This document shows, piece after piece, positions 1 through 8,585 of a stretch of 64,000 nucleotides of DNA (positions within the stretch are counted from its first letter, which is position 1; every line of letters starts with the position of its first letter). The notes under the pieces were generated by a model that was not told the origin of the DNA, did not search any database, and worked only from the letters and a program-made list of their open reading frames with translations. Made by a program: the position numbers and the translations under genes. The stretch comes from Oceanibaculum nanhaiense (GTDB taxonomy: Bacteria > Pseudomonadota > Alphaproteobacteria > Oceanibaculales > Oceanibaculaceae): positions 398,340-462,339 of the forward strand of contig NZ_MPOB01000003.1 in NCBI RefSeq assembly GCF_002148795.1, given 5' to 3'.

Positions 1-305
1 AACCTTTCGCCCGGCCGGTCGGCGCCATAGGGCAGGCCGAAACCATGCTGGTCGAATTCCTCCGCGGTCTGCACGATCCGGTCCTCTTCCAGCCGGTACC
101 GGCTGACCACCGGGGTCAGCGCGACCGAATGGATATAGCGCAGCGCGAAAGTGCCGCCCGGTGTTGTCTCGACCTCCGCCAGAAGCGTGCCGTCCGGATG
201 GCCGTAAATGCCGATGCGCGGAACGCAGGAAATTGTCTCCGGCGTTCCGGCGCAGCCGGCAAGCAGGAACAGGGCGGCCAGGGCCGCCCTGCCTGTAGCG
301 GTCAG
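1..305 (-). CDS. DUF1850 domain lipoprotein (partial, runs off the window)
   Basis: Reading the minus strand just after the TAXI gene gives an open frame with a lipobox (FLLAGC), then a conserved segment with YIHSVALTPVVSRYRLEED and a later GFGLPYG, which is how DUF1850 proteins look. DUF1850 genes are known to sit between the TAXI binding protein and the fused TRAP permease, and that is the position here. The C-terminus and any permease lie outside the window. No ATG, GTG or TTG start is visible in frame upstream of the lipobox, so the start given (a CTG) is a guess and the frame may instead begin by coupling to the overlapping TAXI stop. Role in TAXI transport is not established. Confidence 0.75.
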   Translation of the reverse strand, partial: MTATGRAALAALFLLAGCAGTPETISCVPRIGIYGHPDGTLLAEVETTPGGTFALRYIHSVALTPVVSRYRLEEDRIVQTAEEFDQHGFGLPYGADRPGER

Positions 306-310
306 GCGGC

Positions 311-1288
311 TTATTTCAGCAGGCCCTTCTCGCGGTAGAACTTCTCCGCACCCGGATGCAGCGGGACAGAGACCGACTGCAGCGCGGTCGCCAGGGTGAT
401 GTTCTTGCCCTGGGTGTGCACCTTGGCCAGCGTCTCGGTGTTCTCGTAGGCGGCCTTCACCACGGCGTAGGCAACCTCGTCGGACAGCTCGGCATGGCTG
501 GCCCAGATCGCCATCACCGCCAGCGTCTCGACGGCAGCGGTCTGGCCCTTGTAGGTATCCGCCGCCAGGGTGACGGAGGCATAGTAGGGCTGCTTCTTCT
601 TCAGCGCCTCGACCTCCGGGCCGGCCAGCGGCACGATGCTGATGGCGTGGCCGTTGGCGAGATCAAGCACCGAGGAAGTCGGCGTGCCGGCGGTGATCAG
701 GCTGGCGATCAGATTGCCGTCCTTGATCTTGTCCACCGACTGCGCGAAGGAGGAGAAATCCTCCTTCACATCTTCGCGCTTCAGCCCGTGCACTTCCAGC
801 AGGTCGCCCAGCAGCTGCCACTGGCCCGAGCCCGGCGAGCCGGAGGAGATCGACTTGCCCTTCAGGTCGGCAAACTTCTTCACACCGGAATCGGCACGCA
901 CGATGAGCTGCACGGTCTCCGGATAGAGTGCGCCCAGCGCGCGGATGTTCTTCACCGCGCCGTCCTTGAACTGGTTCTCGCCCTTATAGGCGGCGTCCAG
1001 AATATCGGCGGCGATGAAGGCGCTCTCGATCTCGCCGCGACCCAGCAGCTTGGCGTTGGCGACCGAGGCATTGCCGGTCTCGGCGGTGGCGGCCAGCTTC
1101 TTGCCGTCGATCACGGCGTTGTTGGACAGCACCTGGGCCAGCATGCCGCCCAGCGGGTAATAGGTGCCACCGGTGCCGCCGGTCGCAATGCCGAAGAACA
1201 CGCGCTGCTGCGCATCGGCCTGGCTGGAAAGCGCGAGACCGCCGATGAGGCCGGCAGCAAGGGCCAGCGATGCAAATTTCAGTTTCAT
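311..1288 (-). CDS. TAXI family TRAP transporter solute-binding protein
   Basis: 325 residues with a clear Sec signal peptide (about 1-26, ending ADAQ) and the family pattern GIATGGTGGTYYPLGG right after cleavage. TAXI proteins are periplasmic receptors that hand a ligand, often an organic acid or amino acid such as glutamate, to a fused TRAP permease. Further typical segments are GSPGSGQ near residue 155 and TPTSSVLDLA near 205. It is followed at once by the DUF1850 frame, which supports the TRAP-TAXI assignment; the permease would lie beyond base 1. It is divergent from the ABC operon at 1720. The ligand cannot be read from the sequence. Confidence 0.93.
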   Translation of the reverse strand: MKLKFASLALAAGLIGGLALSSQADAQQRVFFGIATGGTGGTYYPLGGMLAQVLSNNAVIDGKKLAATAETGNASVANAKLLGRGEIESAFIAADILDAAYKGENQFKDGAVKNIRALGALYPETVQLIVRADSGVKKFADLKGKSISSGSPGSGQWQLLGDLLEVHGLKREDVKEDFSSFAQSVDKIKDGNLIASLITAGTPTSSVLDLANGHAISIVPLAGPEVEALKKKQPYYASVTLAADTYKGQTAAVETLAVMAIWASHAELSDEVAYAVVKAAYENTETLAKVHTQGKNITLATALQSVSVPLHPGAEKFYREKGLLK

Positions 1289-1529
1289 GGAAACATCCCC
1301 TGTTCAATAGATAAGGACACGGCAAGCGCCCTGAGCAGCGCTGCACACTGTCCTGGCGCGATCCTAGCCGGTCGCCAATCCGGACGCCAGCGGCGAAGCG
1401 TGGCGGATGAAAGCCGCCGGCAAGCCGGACCGGTTGCGGCAAGACGCCGCTGCCCGGTTTTTCGCCAACTGTGCACAGGATCGCTCAAACATTAGACATT
1501 TTCCCTGACAAAGCCTCCACCAAACCAAT

Positions 1530-1547
1530 TAGTTGCTATTGAAACTA
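1530..1547. promoter_or_regulatory. 18-bp imperfect dyad upstream of the first sigma-54 element
   Basis: TAGTTGCTATTGAAACTA is palindromic at 14 of 18 positions, with perfect outer TAGTT/AACTA arms. It ends 16 bp before the -24 box at 1564. A dyad of equal length and similar placement precedes the second SBP promoter. It could bind an activator or repressor; no protein is assigned. Confidence 0.4.
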
Positions 1548-1563
1548 TTGGCGTTACGGCTTT

Positions 1564-1578
1564 TGGCATGCCGCTTGC
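1564..1578 (+). promoter_or_regulatory. Sigma-54 (-24/-12) promoter for SBP-livHMGF
   Basis: TGGCAT, five bases, TTGC matches the RpoN consensus TGGCAC-N5-TTGC in both boxes (one mismatch) and exactly in spacing. It lies 142 bp before the chosen start of the SBP gene, in a 431-bp divergent intergenic region that holds no other convincing gene. An independent copy of the same element precedes the paralogous SBP at 6513, which makes chance less likely. Sigma-54 promoters need an enhancer-binding protein; none is encoded in the window. Confidence 0.72.
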
Positions 1579-1719
1579 GGAGAAGCATATTCGGCTATGC
1601 CGGGCAACCGCCGGACGGCGACCGGGACGAACAGGGCGTCCCGCGACAACGTCCAGACAGTACAGGAGCCCGGCATGCGGCCGACCGCAACAACCATGGC
1701 AAACGCTAGGGGTCGCATC

Positions 1720-2934
1720 ATGTTTGGGAAATTCAAGGATACCGCCTTCGTCGCCGCGGCAGCCGTCGCTCTCGTCTCGGCCGCCAGCCTTCCTTCCGCG
1801 GCCCATGCGGCCGACGTACTGCGTATCGGTGCGCCGCTGGCGCTGACCGGCGGCTTGGCCGACGAGGGCAAGAAGCAGGACGGGGTCTGGCAGCTCTGGC
1901 TCGACAAGGTGAACGCAGCCGGCGGCATCAAGGTCGGCGGCAAGACCATGAAGGTCGAGCTGGTGAAGTATGATTACCAGACCGACGGCAAGCGCGCCGG
2001 CCAGCTGGCCGAAAAGCTGGTGACCGACGACAAGGTTGACGTGCTGATGGCGCCGTTCGGCTCCGGCCATACCAAGATCGTCGCCGCCGTGGCGGAACGC
2101 TATCAGGTGCCGCTGCTGGCCTGCGTCGCCTCCTCCGAATCGGTCTATGACCAGGGCTTCAAATATCTGTTCGGCACGCTGGCCCCGAACACCGGCATGA
2201 CCGACGCGATGGCCGCGCTGTTCAAGGAAAAGCTGCCGTCGCTGAAGAAGGTCGCTGTCTATGGCCGCGACGACGTGTTCCCGAAGGCGATGGCAACCTC
2301 GCTGGCAGCCTCCGCCAAGGCCGCCGGGCTGGAGGTCGTCTATAACGAGCTGTATGCCGTGGGCACCATGGACCATTCCGCCGCGATGTCGGCGATCAAG
2401 GCGGGCCAGCCCGACTGGATCTACATGACCGGCTACACCCAGGACCTGATCCTCGGCCGCAAGCAGATGAAGGATCTGGGCGTCGAGGCGCCGATCATCA
2501 CCATGGTCACCGGCCCGGCCTACCGCGAATTCACTGAAGGCCTCGGCGATCTCGCCAACGGCGTCACCAGCTCGACCTGGTGGCACCATGCCACCGCCTA
2601 TACTGGCGCGGTCGGCGCCTGGAGCACCACGGCGGGTTTCTACAAGGACTTCACCGCCGCCTTCAAGACCGACCCGGACTATGTCCACGCCTCCTGCGCG
2701 GCAGCGGCGGATGTGTTGGTGAACGCGGTGCAGAAGGCCGGCTCGACCGACAAGAAGGCGGTGCGCGACGCGCTGGCGGCAACCGACATGCTGACTTTCT
2801 ATGGCCCGATCAAGTTCGGCGCCAACGGCATGAACCAGGGCCGCGAGATGCCGGTGATCCAGGTGCAGGGCGAAGACATCAAGGTCCTGTACCCGGCCAG
2901 CATCGCCAATGCCGACCTCGCCCTGGTGAAGTAG
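1720..2934 (+). CDS. ABC transporter substrate-binding protein, branched-chain amino acid type (SBP1)
   Basis: 404 residues from the ATG at 1720, which gives a normal signal peptide (MFGKFKDT..., cleaved near SAAHA/AD) and has a G-rich ribosome site; upstream in-frame ATGs at 1675 and 1696 would add an unlikely leader. The mature protein has the type I periplasmic-binding fold of LivJ/AmiC-like receptors (DVLRIGAPLALTGG, DYQTDGKRAGQLAEKL, GSGHTKI). It heads the livHMGF genes, so it should deliver ligand to that permease. It is closely related to the protein at 6513-7733. The ligand is unknown; family members bind amino acids, amides, urea or aromatic acids. Confidence 0.93.
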   Translation: MFGKFKDTAFVAAAAVALVSAASLPSAAHAADVLRIGAPLALTGGLADEGKKQDGVWQLWLDKVNAAGGIKVGGKTMKVELVKYDYQTDGKRAGQLAEKLVTDDKVDVLMAPFGSGHTKIVAAVAERYQVPLLACVASSESVYDQGFKYLFGTLAPNTGMTDAMAALFKEKLPSLKKVAVYGRDDVFPKAMATSLAASAKAAGLEVVYNELYAVGTMDHSAAMSAIKAGQPDWIYMTGYTQDLILGRKQMKDLGVEAPIITMVTGPAYREFTEGLGDLANGVTSSTWWHHATAYTGAVGAWSTTAGFYKDFTAAFKTDPDYVHASCAAAADVLVNAVQKAGSTDKKAVRDALAATDMLTFYGPIKFGANGMNQGREMPVIQVQGEDIKVLYPASIANADLALVK

Positions 2935-2951
2935 GCGTCAATCCGCACCGG

Positions 2952-2976
2952 ACCGGGGGAGCCTCCCTCCCCCGGT
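2952..2976 (+). terminator. Intercistronic stem-loop between SBP1 and livH
   Basis: Arms ACCGGGGGAG and CTCCCCCGGT form a perfect 10-bp stem with a 5-base loop, followed by only a short T run. It lies 18 bp after the SBP stop and 43 bp before livH. Such hairpins commonly protect the SBP message from 3' decay or partly terminate transcription, so that the receptor is made in excess over the membrane subunits. A full terminator is unlikely because the operon continues. Confidence 0.6.
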
Positions 2977-3019
2977 TTCCTCCTCCTGTCCGTCCGGCAC
3001 CGCAAAAGGGAACCCGGCC

Positions 3020-3880
3020 GTGGATTTCACGCAAATTCTCGTTAACGGCATCGTGCTGGGGGCGCTCTACGCCTGCATCGCTGTCGGCTTCTCGCTGGTC
3101 TGGGGCGTGCTGAACGTCATCAACATGATGCACGGCTCCTTCATCATCCTCGGCGGCTATCTCACCTTCTTCGCCTGGTTCCATCTGCAGATCGACCCGG
3201 TGCTGGCGCTGCCGGTGGTGGCAGCCATCCTCTACGGGCTGGGCTTCGCGCTGCAATATCTGTTCATCAACAAGGTGGTGACGGCGCCGGTATTGACGAC
3301 GCTGACACTGACCTTCGGGCTGGACATGATCCTCTATAACCTGATGACCGTGTTCTTCACCGCCACGCCACGCCGCGTGACGATGGACCTCGGCAGCATC
3401 GAGGTGCTGGGCGCGGTGATGCCGAAGGACCGGCTCCTGGGCATGGCGCTGGCCTTTGTGCTGACCGGCATTCTCTATCTGGTGATGCGCGGCTCGCGCA
3501 TCGGTCGGGCCATCGTCGCCGTGCGCATGGACCGCCAAGCCGCCGCGCTGATGGGCATCCAGGTGAACCGCATCTACGCCATCACCTTCGGCATCGGCGC
3601 GCTGATGGCCGGTGCCGCCGGTGCCGTCTTCGCCATGGTGTTCCCGGTGACCACCAACCTGACCGGCACCTTCCTCGGCAAGGCCTTCGTGATCTGCGTC
3701 ATCGGTGGGCTGGGCAGCGTGCCCGGCGCCCTGGTCGGCGGCATCGCGCTGGGCATCATCGAAAGCTTCGCCGGCTATCTGATCGGCCCGCAGCACGCCA
3801 TCACGCTGGGCTTCCTGATCATGCTGGTACTGCTCGTGGTACGCCCGACCGGCCTGGTCGGCGTGAAGGGATACGAATAA
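3020..3880 (+). CDS. Branched-chain-type ABC transporter permease (LivH family)
   Basis: 286 residues, almost entirely hydrophobic, with the LivH opening (QILVNGIVLGALYACIAVGFSLVWGVLNVINMMHG split over residues 5-40) and the conserved cytoplasmic loop RGSRIGRAIVAVR near residue 160, which contacts the ATPases. It forms half of the inner-membrane channel. It lies 85 bp after SBP1 and its stop overlaps the next start (TAATG), so livH and livM are translationally coupled. Length and topology are normal for the family. Confidence 0.95.
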   Translation: MDFTQILVNGIVLGALYACIAVGFSLVWGVLNVINMMHGSFIILGGYLTFFAWFHLQIDPVLALPVVAAILYGLGFALQYLFINKVVTAPVLTTLTLTFGLDMILYNLMTVFFTATPRRVTMDLGSIEVLGAVMPKDRLLGMALAFVLTGILYLVMRGSRIGRAIVAVRMDRQAAALMGIQVNRIYAITFGIGALMAGAAGAVFAMVFPVTTNLTGTFLGKAFVICVIGGLGSVPGALVGGIALGIIESFAGYLIGPQHAITLGFLIMLVLLVVRPTGLVGVKGYE

Positions 3881-4842
3881 TGATATCGCATCCGCTGCGT
3901 TACGCCCTGCTGGCGGCCTGGATCGTGCTGCTGGCGGCGACCCCGCTGGTAGCCGACAATTACACGGTGCGCATCGCCATCACGGTGGCGATGTATTCGG
4001 CGATGGCGCTGTCGTGGAATTTCATCGGCGGCTTCGCCGGCTATCCCTCCTTCTCCACCGCCGCCTTCTTCGGGCTGGGCTGCTATGCCGGCGCGCTGGC
4101 GCAGCGCAACGGCGTGCCGCTGGTGCTGGCCTGGGCGCTGGCGACGCTGTTCGTCACCGCCTTCGCCGTGGCCCTTGGGGCGATCATCCTGCGCCTCAAG
4201 GGCCATTACTTCGCCATCGGCTCGATCGCCGTGGTCGAGGTGGTGCGCCTGGTGATCTCCTCCTGGGGCAGCCTGACCGGCGGCGGCGACGGGCTGAACG
4301 TGCCGCTGCTGGAAGGCGGACCGGACCGGGTGGCGTCCACCGTGCTCTACGTCATGCTGGCGGTGATGTTGGCCGCCTTCGTCGCGACCGTACTGGTGGA
4401 CCGCGCACGGCTCGGCTTCGGGCTGCGCTGCATCAACCAGAACGAGGACGCCGCCGACATGGTCGGCATCGACACCACGCGCTACAAGATCATGGCCTAT
4501 GCGCTGTCCGCCCTGTTCTGCGGCACGGTTGGGGCAGTCTATGCCTCCTGGGTCGGCTATATCGATCCGACCGACAGCTTCTCCATCCTGCTGACTGTAA
4601 AGGTGCCGGTGATGGTGCTGCTGGGCGGTGCCGGTACGGTGCTTGGCCCAGTTGTCGGGGCCGGCCTGTTCGTGCTGCTGGAGGAGTTCTTCTGGGCGAA
4701 CTTCCTGGAATGGAACCGCGCCATCCTGGGCGGCATCATCGTCTTCCTGATCTTCTTCCTGCCGGGCGGCTTCCTGAAGCTGGACTACCGGAAGCTGCTG
4801 CGCCGCAAGCCCGCCCCGGCGAAGCAGGGAGGTGCGGCATGA
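3880..4842 (+). CDS. Branched-chain-type ABC transporter permease (LivM family)
   Basis: 320 residues with about nine hydrophobic segments and the LivM hallmark [32 protein letters not shown] near residues 40-75. The coupling loop ([17 protein letters not shown], about 185-200) matches the family. It pairs with LivH to form the pore. Start and stop overlap both neighbours (TAATG upstream, ATGA downstream), which is tight operon packing. The basic C-terminal tail ([11 protein letters not shown]) is cytoplasmic. Confidence 0.95.
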   Translation: MISHPLRYALLAAWIVLLAATPLVADNYTVRIAITVAMYSAMALSWNFIGGFAGYPSFSTAAFFGLGCYAGALAQRNGVPLVLAWALATLFVTAFAVALGAIILRLKGHYFAIGSIAVVEVVRLVISSWGSLTGGGDGLNVPLLEGGPDRVASTVLYVMLAVMLAAFVATVLVDRARLGFGLRCINQNEDAADMVGIDTTRYKIMAYALSALFCGTVGAVYASWVGYIDPTDSFSILLTVKVPVMVLLGGAGTVLGPVVGAGLFVLLEEFFWANFLEWNRAILGGIIVFLIFFLPGGFLKLDYRKLLRRKPAPAKQGGAA

Positions 4843-5609
4843 CCGGGATATTGCGTCTTGAGGGGGTCTCCAAGGCCTTCGGCGGCATCCGTGCGGTGAA
4901 TGACGTCTCCTTCACGCTGAAGGAAGGCGAGATCGTCGGGCTGATCGGCCCGAACGGCGCCGGCAAGACCACACTGGTGAATCTCATCACCGGGGTGCAT
5001 CCGCTGACCGGCGGCAAGGTGATCTTCGCCGGCACCGACGTCAGCCGGCAGAAGCCGTTCCAGGCGGCGCGGCGCGGCCTTGCCCGCACCTTCCAGATCG
5101 TGCAGCCCTTCCCGGAAATGACGGTGCTGGAGAATGTCGCCGCCGGATCGCTGTTCGGCGGCGGGCATGCCGGCATGGGTGCGGCGATGCAGGCCGCCCG
5201 CGACGAGCTGGAATTTGTCGGGCTGGGCCCGGTCGCCGATCAGCCGGCGGCGCTGCTGAGCCTGCCCAACCGCAAGCGGCTGGAGCTGGCCAAGAGCCTC
5301 GCCATGAAACCCAAGGTGCTGCTGCTGGACGAGGTAAATGCCGGGCTGAACGCGGCGGAGATCGACGGTGCGCTCGACCTGATCCGCAAGATCGCCGCGC
5401 GCGGCATCACCATCATCCTGATCGAGCATCTGATGAAGGTGGTGCTGTCGATCTCGCAGCGCATCCTGGTGCTGCATCATGGCGAGCTGATCGCGCAGGG
5501 CGACCCGACCGCCGTGGTCAATGATCCGCGCGTGGTGGAGGCCTATCTGGGTGCGAAATTCGCCGCCCGCTTCGCCGGTACGAACGCTGAGGGAGCCGCA
5601 CATGGCTGA
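4839..5609 (+). CDS. Branched-chain-type ABC transporter ATP-binding protein (LivG family)
   Basis: 256 residues from the ATG at 4839, which overlaps the livM stop as ATGA; the frame is open further upstream but only in antisense-like sequence. Walker A is GPNGAGKTT near residue 37 and Walker B is VLLLDEV near residue 163. Two motifs vary: the signature region reads [16 protein letters not shown] rather than LSGGQ, and Walker B continues DEVNAGLN where DEPAAGLN is usual. Both changes are known in LivG-like subfamilies handling amides or urea-like ligands, so the protein is probably functional. It should dimerise with the LivF product. Confidence 0.94.
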   Translation: MTGILRLEGVSKAFGGIRAVNDVSFTLKEGEIVGLIGPNGAGKTTLVNLITGVHPLTGGKVIFAGTDVSRQKPFQAARRGLARTFQIVQPFPEMTVLENVAAGSLFGGGHAGMGAAMQAARDELEFVGLGPVADQPAALLSLPNRKRLELAKSLAMKPKVLLLDEVNAGLNAAEIDGALDLIRKIAARGITIILIEHLMKVVLSISQRILVLHHGELIAQGDPTAVVNDPRVVEAYLGAKFAARFAGTNAEGAAHG

Positions 5610-6318
5610 CGCCTTCCTGACCATCGACAAGCTACAGTCCGGCTATGGCGACGTGCAGGTGCTGTGGGACATTTCGGTCGCCGTCGAGCGCGGCGGCATC
5701 ACCTGCATCGTCGGCTCCAACGGCGCCGGCAAGACCACCCTGCTGCGCACCATCTCCGGCCTGCTGAAGCCACGCGGCGGCAGCATCCGGCTGGATGGGG
5801 CGGAGATCGGCGGCCTGGACCCGGATGGGGTGCTGGCGCGCGGTATTGCCCATGTGCCGGAAGGCAGGCGTCTGTTCAAGGGCCTGACCGTGCAGGATAA
5901 TCTGCTGCTGGGCGCCTATCTCCGGCGCGACCGCCCGGAGATCGAGGCGGACCTCAACTTCGTCTATGACATGTTCCCGATCCTGAAGGATCGGCGCAAG
6001 CAGGACGCCACCACCCTGTCCGGCGGCGAGCAGCAGATGTGCGCCATCGGACGCGGCCTGCTGTCCCGCCCGAAGCTGCTGATGATCGACGAGCTGTCGC
6101 TGGGCCTTGCCCCCCGGCTGGTTGAGAAGCTGGGCGAGTCGCTGATCGAGATCAACCGCACCGGCCTCACCATCCTGCTGGTCGAACAGGACGTGCTGAC
6201 CGCCTTCGAGATCGCCCGCCACGCCTTCGTCATCGAGACCGGCCGGGTCTCGATGGCCGGCACCACGGCGGATCTCGGCGAGAACCCGAAGATCCGCGAA
6301 GCCTATATGGGGATCTGA
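5602..6318 (+). CDS. Branched-chain-type ABC transporter ATP-binding protein (LivF family)
   Basis: 238 residues from the ATG at 5602, overlapping the livG stop by 8 bp. Walker A is GSNGAGKTT near residue 36, the LivF hallmark HVPEGRRLFKGLTVQDNL is near residues 87-105, the signature is LSGGEQQMCAIGRGLL, and Walker B is LLMIDELSLGLAP. This is the second ATPase of the transporter and the last gene of the first block; 194 bp separate it from SBP2. Length is typical. Confidence 0.95.
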   Translation: MADAFLTIDKLQSGYGDVQVLWDISVAVERGGITCIVGSNGAGKTTLLRTISGLLKPRGGSIRLDGAEIGGLDPDGVLARGIAHVPEGRRLFKGLTVQDNLLLGAYLRRDRPEIEADLNFVYDMFPILKDRRKQDATTLSGGEQQMCAIGRGLLSRPKLLMIDELSLGLAPRLVEKLGESLIEINRTGLTILLVEQDVLTAFEIARHAFVIETGRVSMAGTTADLGENPKIREAYMGI

Positions 6319-6409
6319 TACGGCTGCACGTTTCCTGGGCGGCCGCTGCCGAAATTCGCGGCGGACAGCTTGCGGGAAAGGCACTGCAAGAAGATCATAG
6401 CGTATATAA

Positions 6410-6427
6410 CTGTTGTAATAACTACAG
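6410..6427. promoter_or_regulatory. 18-bp imperfect dyad upstream of the second sigma-54 element
   Basis: CTGTTGTAATAACTACAG is palindromic at 14 of 18 positions, pattern CTGTnGTnATnACnACAG, and ends 19 bp before the -24 box at 6447. The half GTTGTAATA recurs, in the other orientation, between the molybdenum hydroxylase and the amidohydrolase (15945-15953). A regulator shared by the transporter and the catabolic genes is possible; the MarR protein at 10874 is one candidate. Confidence 0.45.
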
Positions 6428-6446
6428 TTTGTCTGATTGAGAAATT

Positions 6447-6461
6447 TGGCATGCATATTGC
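6447..6461 (+). promoter_or_regulatory. Sigma-54 (-24/-12) promoter for SBP2 and the PhyH dioxygenase
   Basis: TGGCAT, five bases (GCATA), TTGC: the same boxes and spacing as the element at 1564. It lies 52 bp before the SBP2 start. Its presence shows that SBP2 is not simply the tail of the liv operon but has its own, similarly controlled, transcription. Confidence 0.72.
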
Positions 6462-6512
6462 TGCCTCCACCGCACCGCTATTCCGCGGCCACTCTGGAGA
6501 AAGGCACGCACA

Positions 6513-7733
6513 ATGCACGCACGCACAGCCCACCCGATCCGCAGGAGCGCCGCCCTCTTTCGTACTCTTGCCCTGACCGGCGCCCTAGCCTCTGCGCTTG
6601 CCAGCGCCGCCGTGGCCGCGGACACCATACGCATCGGCTCGCCACTGGCGCTCACAGGGGCGCTGGCCGCCGAAGGCGGCAAGCAGAAGCTGGCCTATGA
6701 TCTGTGGCTGGAGCGCGTGAACGCCGCCGGCGGCATCCAGGTCGGCGGCAAGAAAATGCTGGTCGAGCTCGTGACCTATGACTACCAGACTGACGGCAAG
6801 CGCGCCGGGCAGCTGGCCGAGAAGCTGATCACCGACGACAAGGTGGATTTTCTGACGGCCCCTTTCGGATCGGGCCACACCAAGATCACTGCCGCCGTGG
6901 CCGAGCGGTACGGCGTGCCGATCGTCGCCGTCGCCTCCTCCGAGCCGGTACACGACCAGGGCTTCAAGTACCTGTTCGGTACGCTTGCCCCGTCCAGCGG
7001 CCTGATCGACGGCATGCTGACGTTGTTCAAGCAAACCAAGCCGGATCTGAAGAGCATAGCAATCCTGGGTCGTGACGATGTGTTCCCGAAAATCATGGCC
7101 AGCCTGATGGCCAAGGGCGCGGAGAAGGCCGGGCTGAAAGTCGCCTATAACGAGCTGTATCCCGTCGGGGCCATGGACCACGCCACCGCCATCACCAGCA
7201 TGAAGTCGGCAGCGCCAGACTGGATCTACGTCACCGGCTACACCGCCGATCTGATTCTGGTAACCAAGCAGATGAATGATCTGGGCGTGAAAGCGCCCAT
7301 CGTGACCATGATCACCGGCCCCGCTTACAAGGAATATGCCGATACGCTGGGGCCGCTGGCGGAGAATGTGACCAGCGCCTCCTGGTGGCATTATTCCGCC
7401 ATCTATGAAGGCGATGACGTGTTCGGCTCGACCAAGGCTTTCTACGACGCCGTTGTGAAGGCCTCCGGGCAGGAGCCCGACTATGTCCACGCCTCCTCCG
7501 CCGCCGCACTGATCGTGCTGCAGAAGGCGATCGAGAAGGCCGGTACACTGGACCGCGAGGCGGTTCGCAAAGCGCTCAGCGAGATTGACATCAAGACCTT
7601 CTACGGACCGATCAAGTTCCGTGCGGATGGTTTGAATGATAACCGCGACCTGCCGATCATCCAGATTCAGGGTGGCAAGCCGGTTGTCCTCGCCCCGGCC
7701 GCCATCGCCTCAGCCAAAATGAAGCTGAACTGA
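6513..7733 (+). CDS. ABC transporter substrate-binding protein, branched-chain amino acid type (SBP2, paralogue of SBP1)
   Basis: 406 residues with a signal peptide ending ASAAVA/AD. The mature part aligns along its whole length with SBP1, by eye well over half identical, including DYQTDGKRAGQLAEKL, GSGHTKI, YLFGTLAP, GRDDVFPK, YNELYPVGAMDH and FYGPIKF. It lies just after livF but has its own sigma-54 element, and a PhyH dioxygenase follows 23 bp later. A second receptor probably gives the same permease another ligand. Differences around the cleft (CVASSESVYDQG in SBP1, VASSEPVHDQG here) could reflect that. No permease of its own is present. Confidence 0.93.
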   Translation: MHARTAHPIRRSAALFRTLALTGALASALASAAVAADTIRIGSPLALTGALAAEGGKQKLAYDLWLERVNAAGGIQVGGKKMLVELVTYDYQTDGKRAGQLAEKLITDDKVDFLTAPFGSGHTKITAAVAERYGVPIVAVASSEPVHDQGFKYLFGTLAPSSGLIDGMLTLFKQTKPDLKSIAILGRDDVFPKIMASLMAKGAEKAGLKVAYNELYPVGAMDHATAITSMKSAAPDWIYVTGYTADLILVTKQMNDLGVKAPIVTMITGPAYKEYADTLGPLAENVTSASWWHYSAIYEGDDVFGSTKAFYDAVVKASGQEPDYVHASSAAALIVLQKAIEKAGTLDREAVRKALSEIDIKTFYGPIKFRADGLNDNRDLPIIQIQGGKPVVLAPAAIASAKMKLN

Positions 7734-7756
7734 GTCCCTGCAGAAGGATACCGACC

Positions 7757-8584
7757 ATGTCCGGCAGTCTCACCCCAGCCGAAGTCAACAGCTTTAACGC
7801 GCAAGGCTATTTCGTGAAGAAACGCGCCATTTCCGCGGCCCACGCTGCGGACTGCCGCGCCCGTATCGAGGCCTTCGAGGAAGCGCTCGGCGAGGACTGC
7901 AATGTCCGCATGAAGATCAAGGCGCATCTGGTATCGCCCTGGATGACCGACCTTGCGCGGCACCCTCTAATTCTGGACGCCGTAGAATCCCTGCTTGGGC
8001 CAGACATATTGCTGTTCGGCTCCTCCATGTTCGCCAAGGCGGCGCAGAGCAGCAAATTCGTGTCCTGGCACCAGGATTCCGCCTATTACGGGCTGGAACC
8101 GAACGATTCGGTAACGGTCTGGCTGGCTTTCACGCCCAGTAACAAGGCCAATGGCTGCCTGCGCGTATTGCCCGGCTCGCATCTCGGCCCGCAATACGAG
8201 CATGAGGAGACCTACGATCCGCAGAACCTGCTGGCCCGCGGCCAGACCATCCATGGGCTGGACGACGACAAGGCGGCCTATCTGGAGCTGGAGCCCGGCG
8301 AATTCTCCATCCATCACGTGCGCACCGCCCATGGCAGTCTGGGCAATTTCACCGCTGACCGCCGGATCGGGCTCGCCTTCTTCTATATCGGCACGCATGT
8401 CGCCTCGACCCTGGGGCGGCGCACGGCGCTGAAGGTACGCGGCGAGGACCGCCACAATCACTGGGACGACGATCCGGTGCCGCGCATCGACCTCGATCCG
8501 CGTTCGATCCAGTTCCTGACCGACATGTGGAGCCGCTACCAGAGCAAGGATATCCAGCAGGCGGCCAAAGCCGGCCGGGTCTAG
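7757..8584 (+). CDS. Phytanoyl-CoA dioxygenase (PhyH) family protein
   Basis: 275 residues. The 2-oxoglutarate/Fe(II) oxygenase facial triad is visible: WHQD (His105, Asp107) and a distal His near 192 in AHGSLGN, with a 2OG-binding Arg near 203 (DRRIG). PhyH-family enzymes hydroxylate small molecules such as phytanoyl-CoA, ectoine or amino acid derivatives, usually in the cytosol. It has its own ribosome site (GAAGGA) and follows SBP2 by 23 bp, so uptake and oxidation are likely coupled. The substrate is unknown. Length is normal for bacterial members, and no residue essential to the fold looks missing. Confidence 0.88.
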   Translation: MSGSLTPAEVNSFNAQGYFVKKRAISAAHAADCRARIEAFEEALGEDCNVRMKIKAHLVSPWMTDLARHPLILDAVESLLGPDILLFGSSMFAKAAQSSKFVSWHQDSAYYGLEPNDSVTVWLAFTPSNKANGCLRVLPGSHLGPQYEHEETYDPQNLLARGQTIHGLDDDKAAYLELEPGEFSIHHVRTAHGSLGNFTADRRIGLAFFYIGTHVASTLGRRTALKVRGEDRHNHWDDDPVPRIDLDPRSIQFLTDMWSRYQSKDIQQAAKAGRV

Positions 8585-8585
8585 G

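Noticed and set aside
1492..2688. Long minus-strand frame opposite SBP1 (398 codons)
   Set aside because: It is antisense to a convincing SBP gene, has no signal peptide or domain, and is rich in His, Arg and Gly as expected of a shadow frame in GC-rich DNA.
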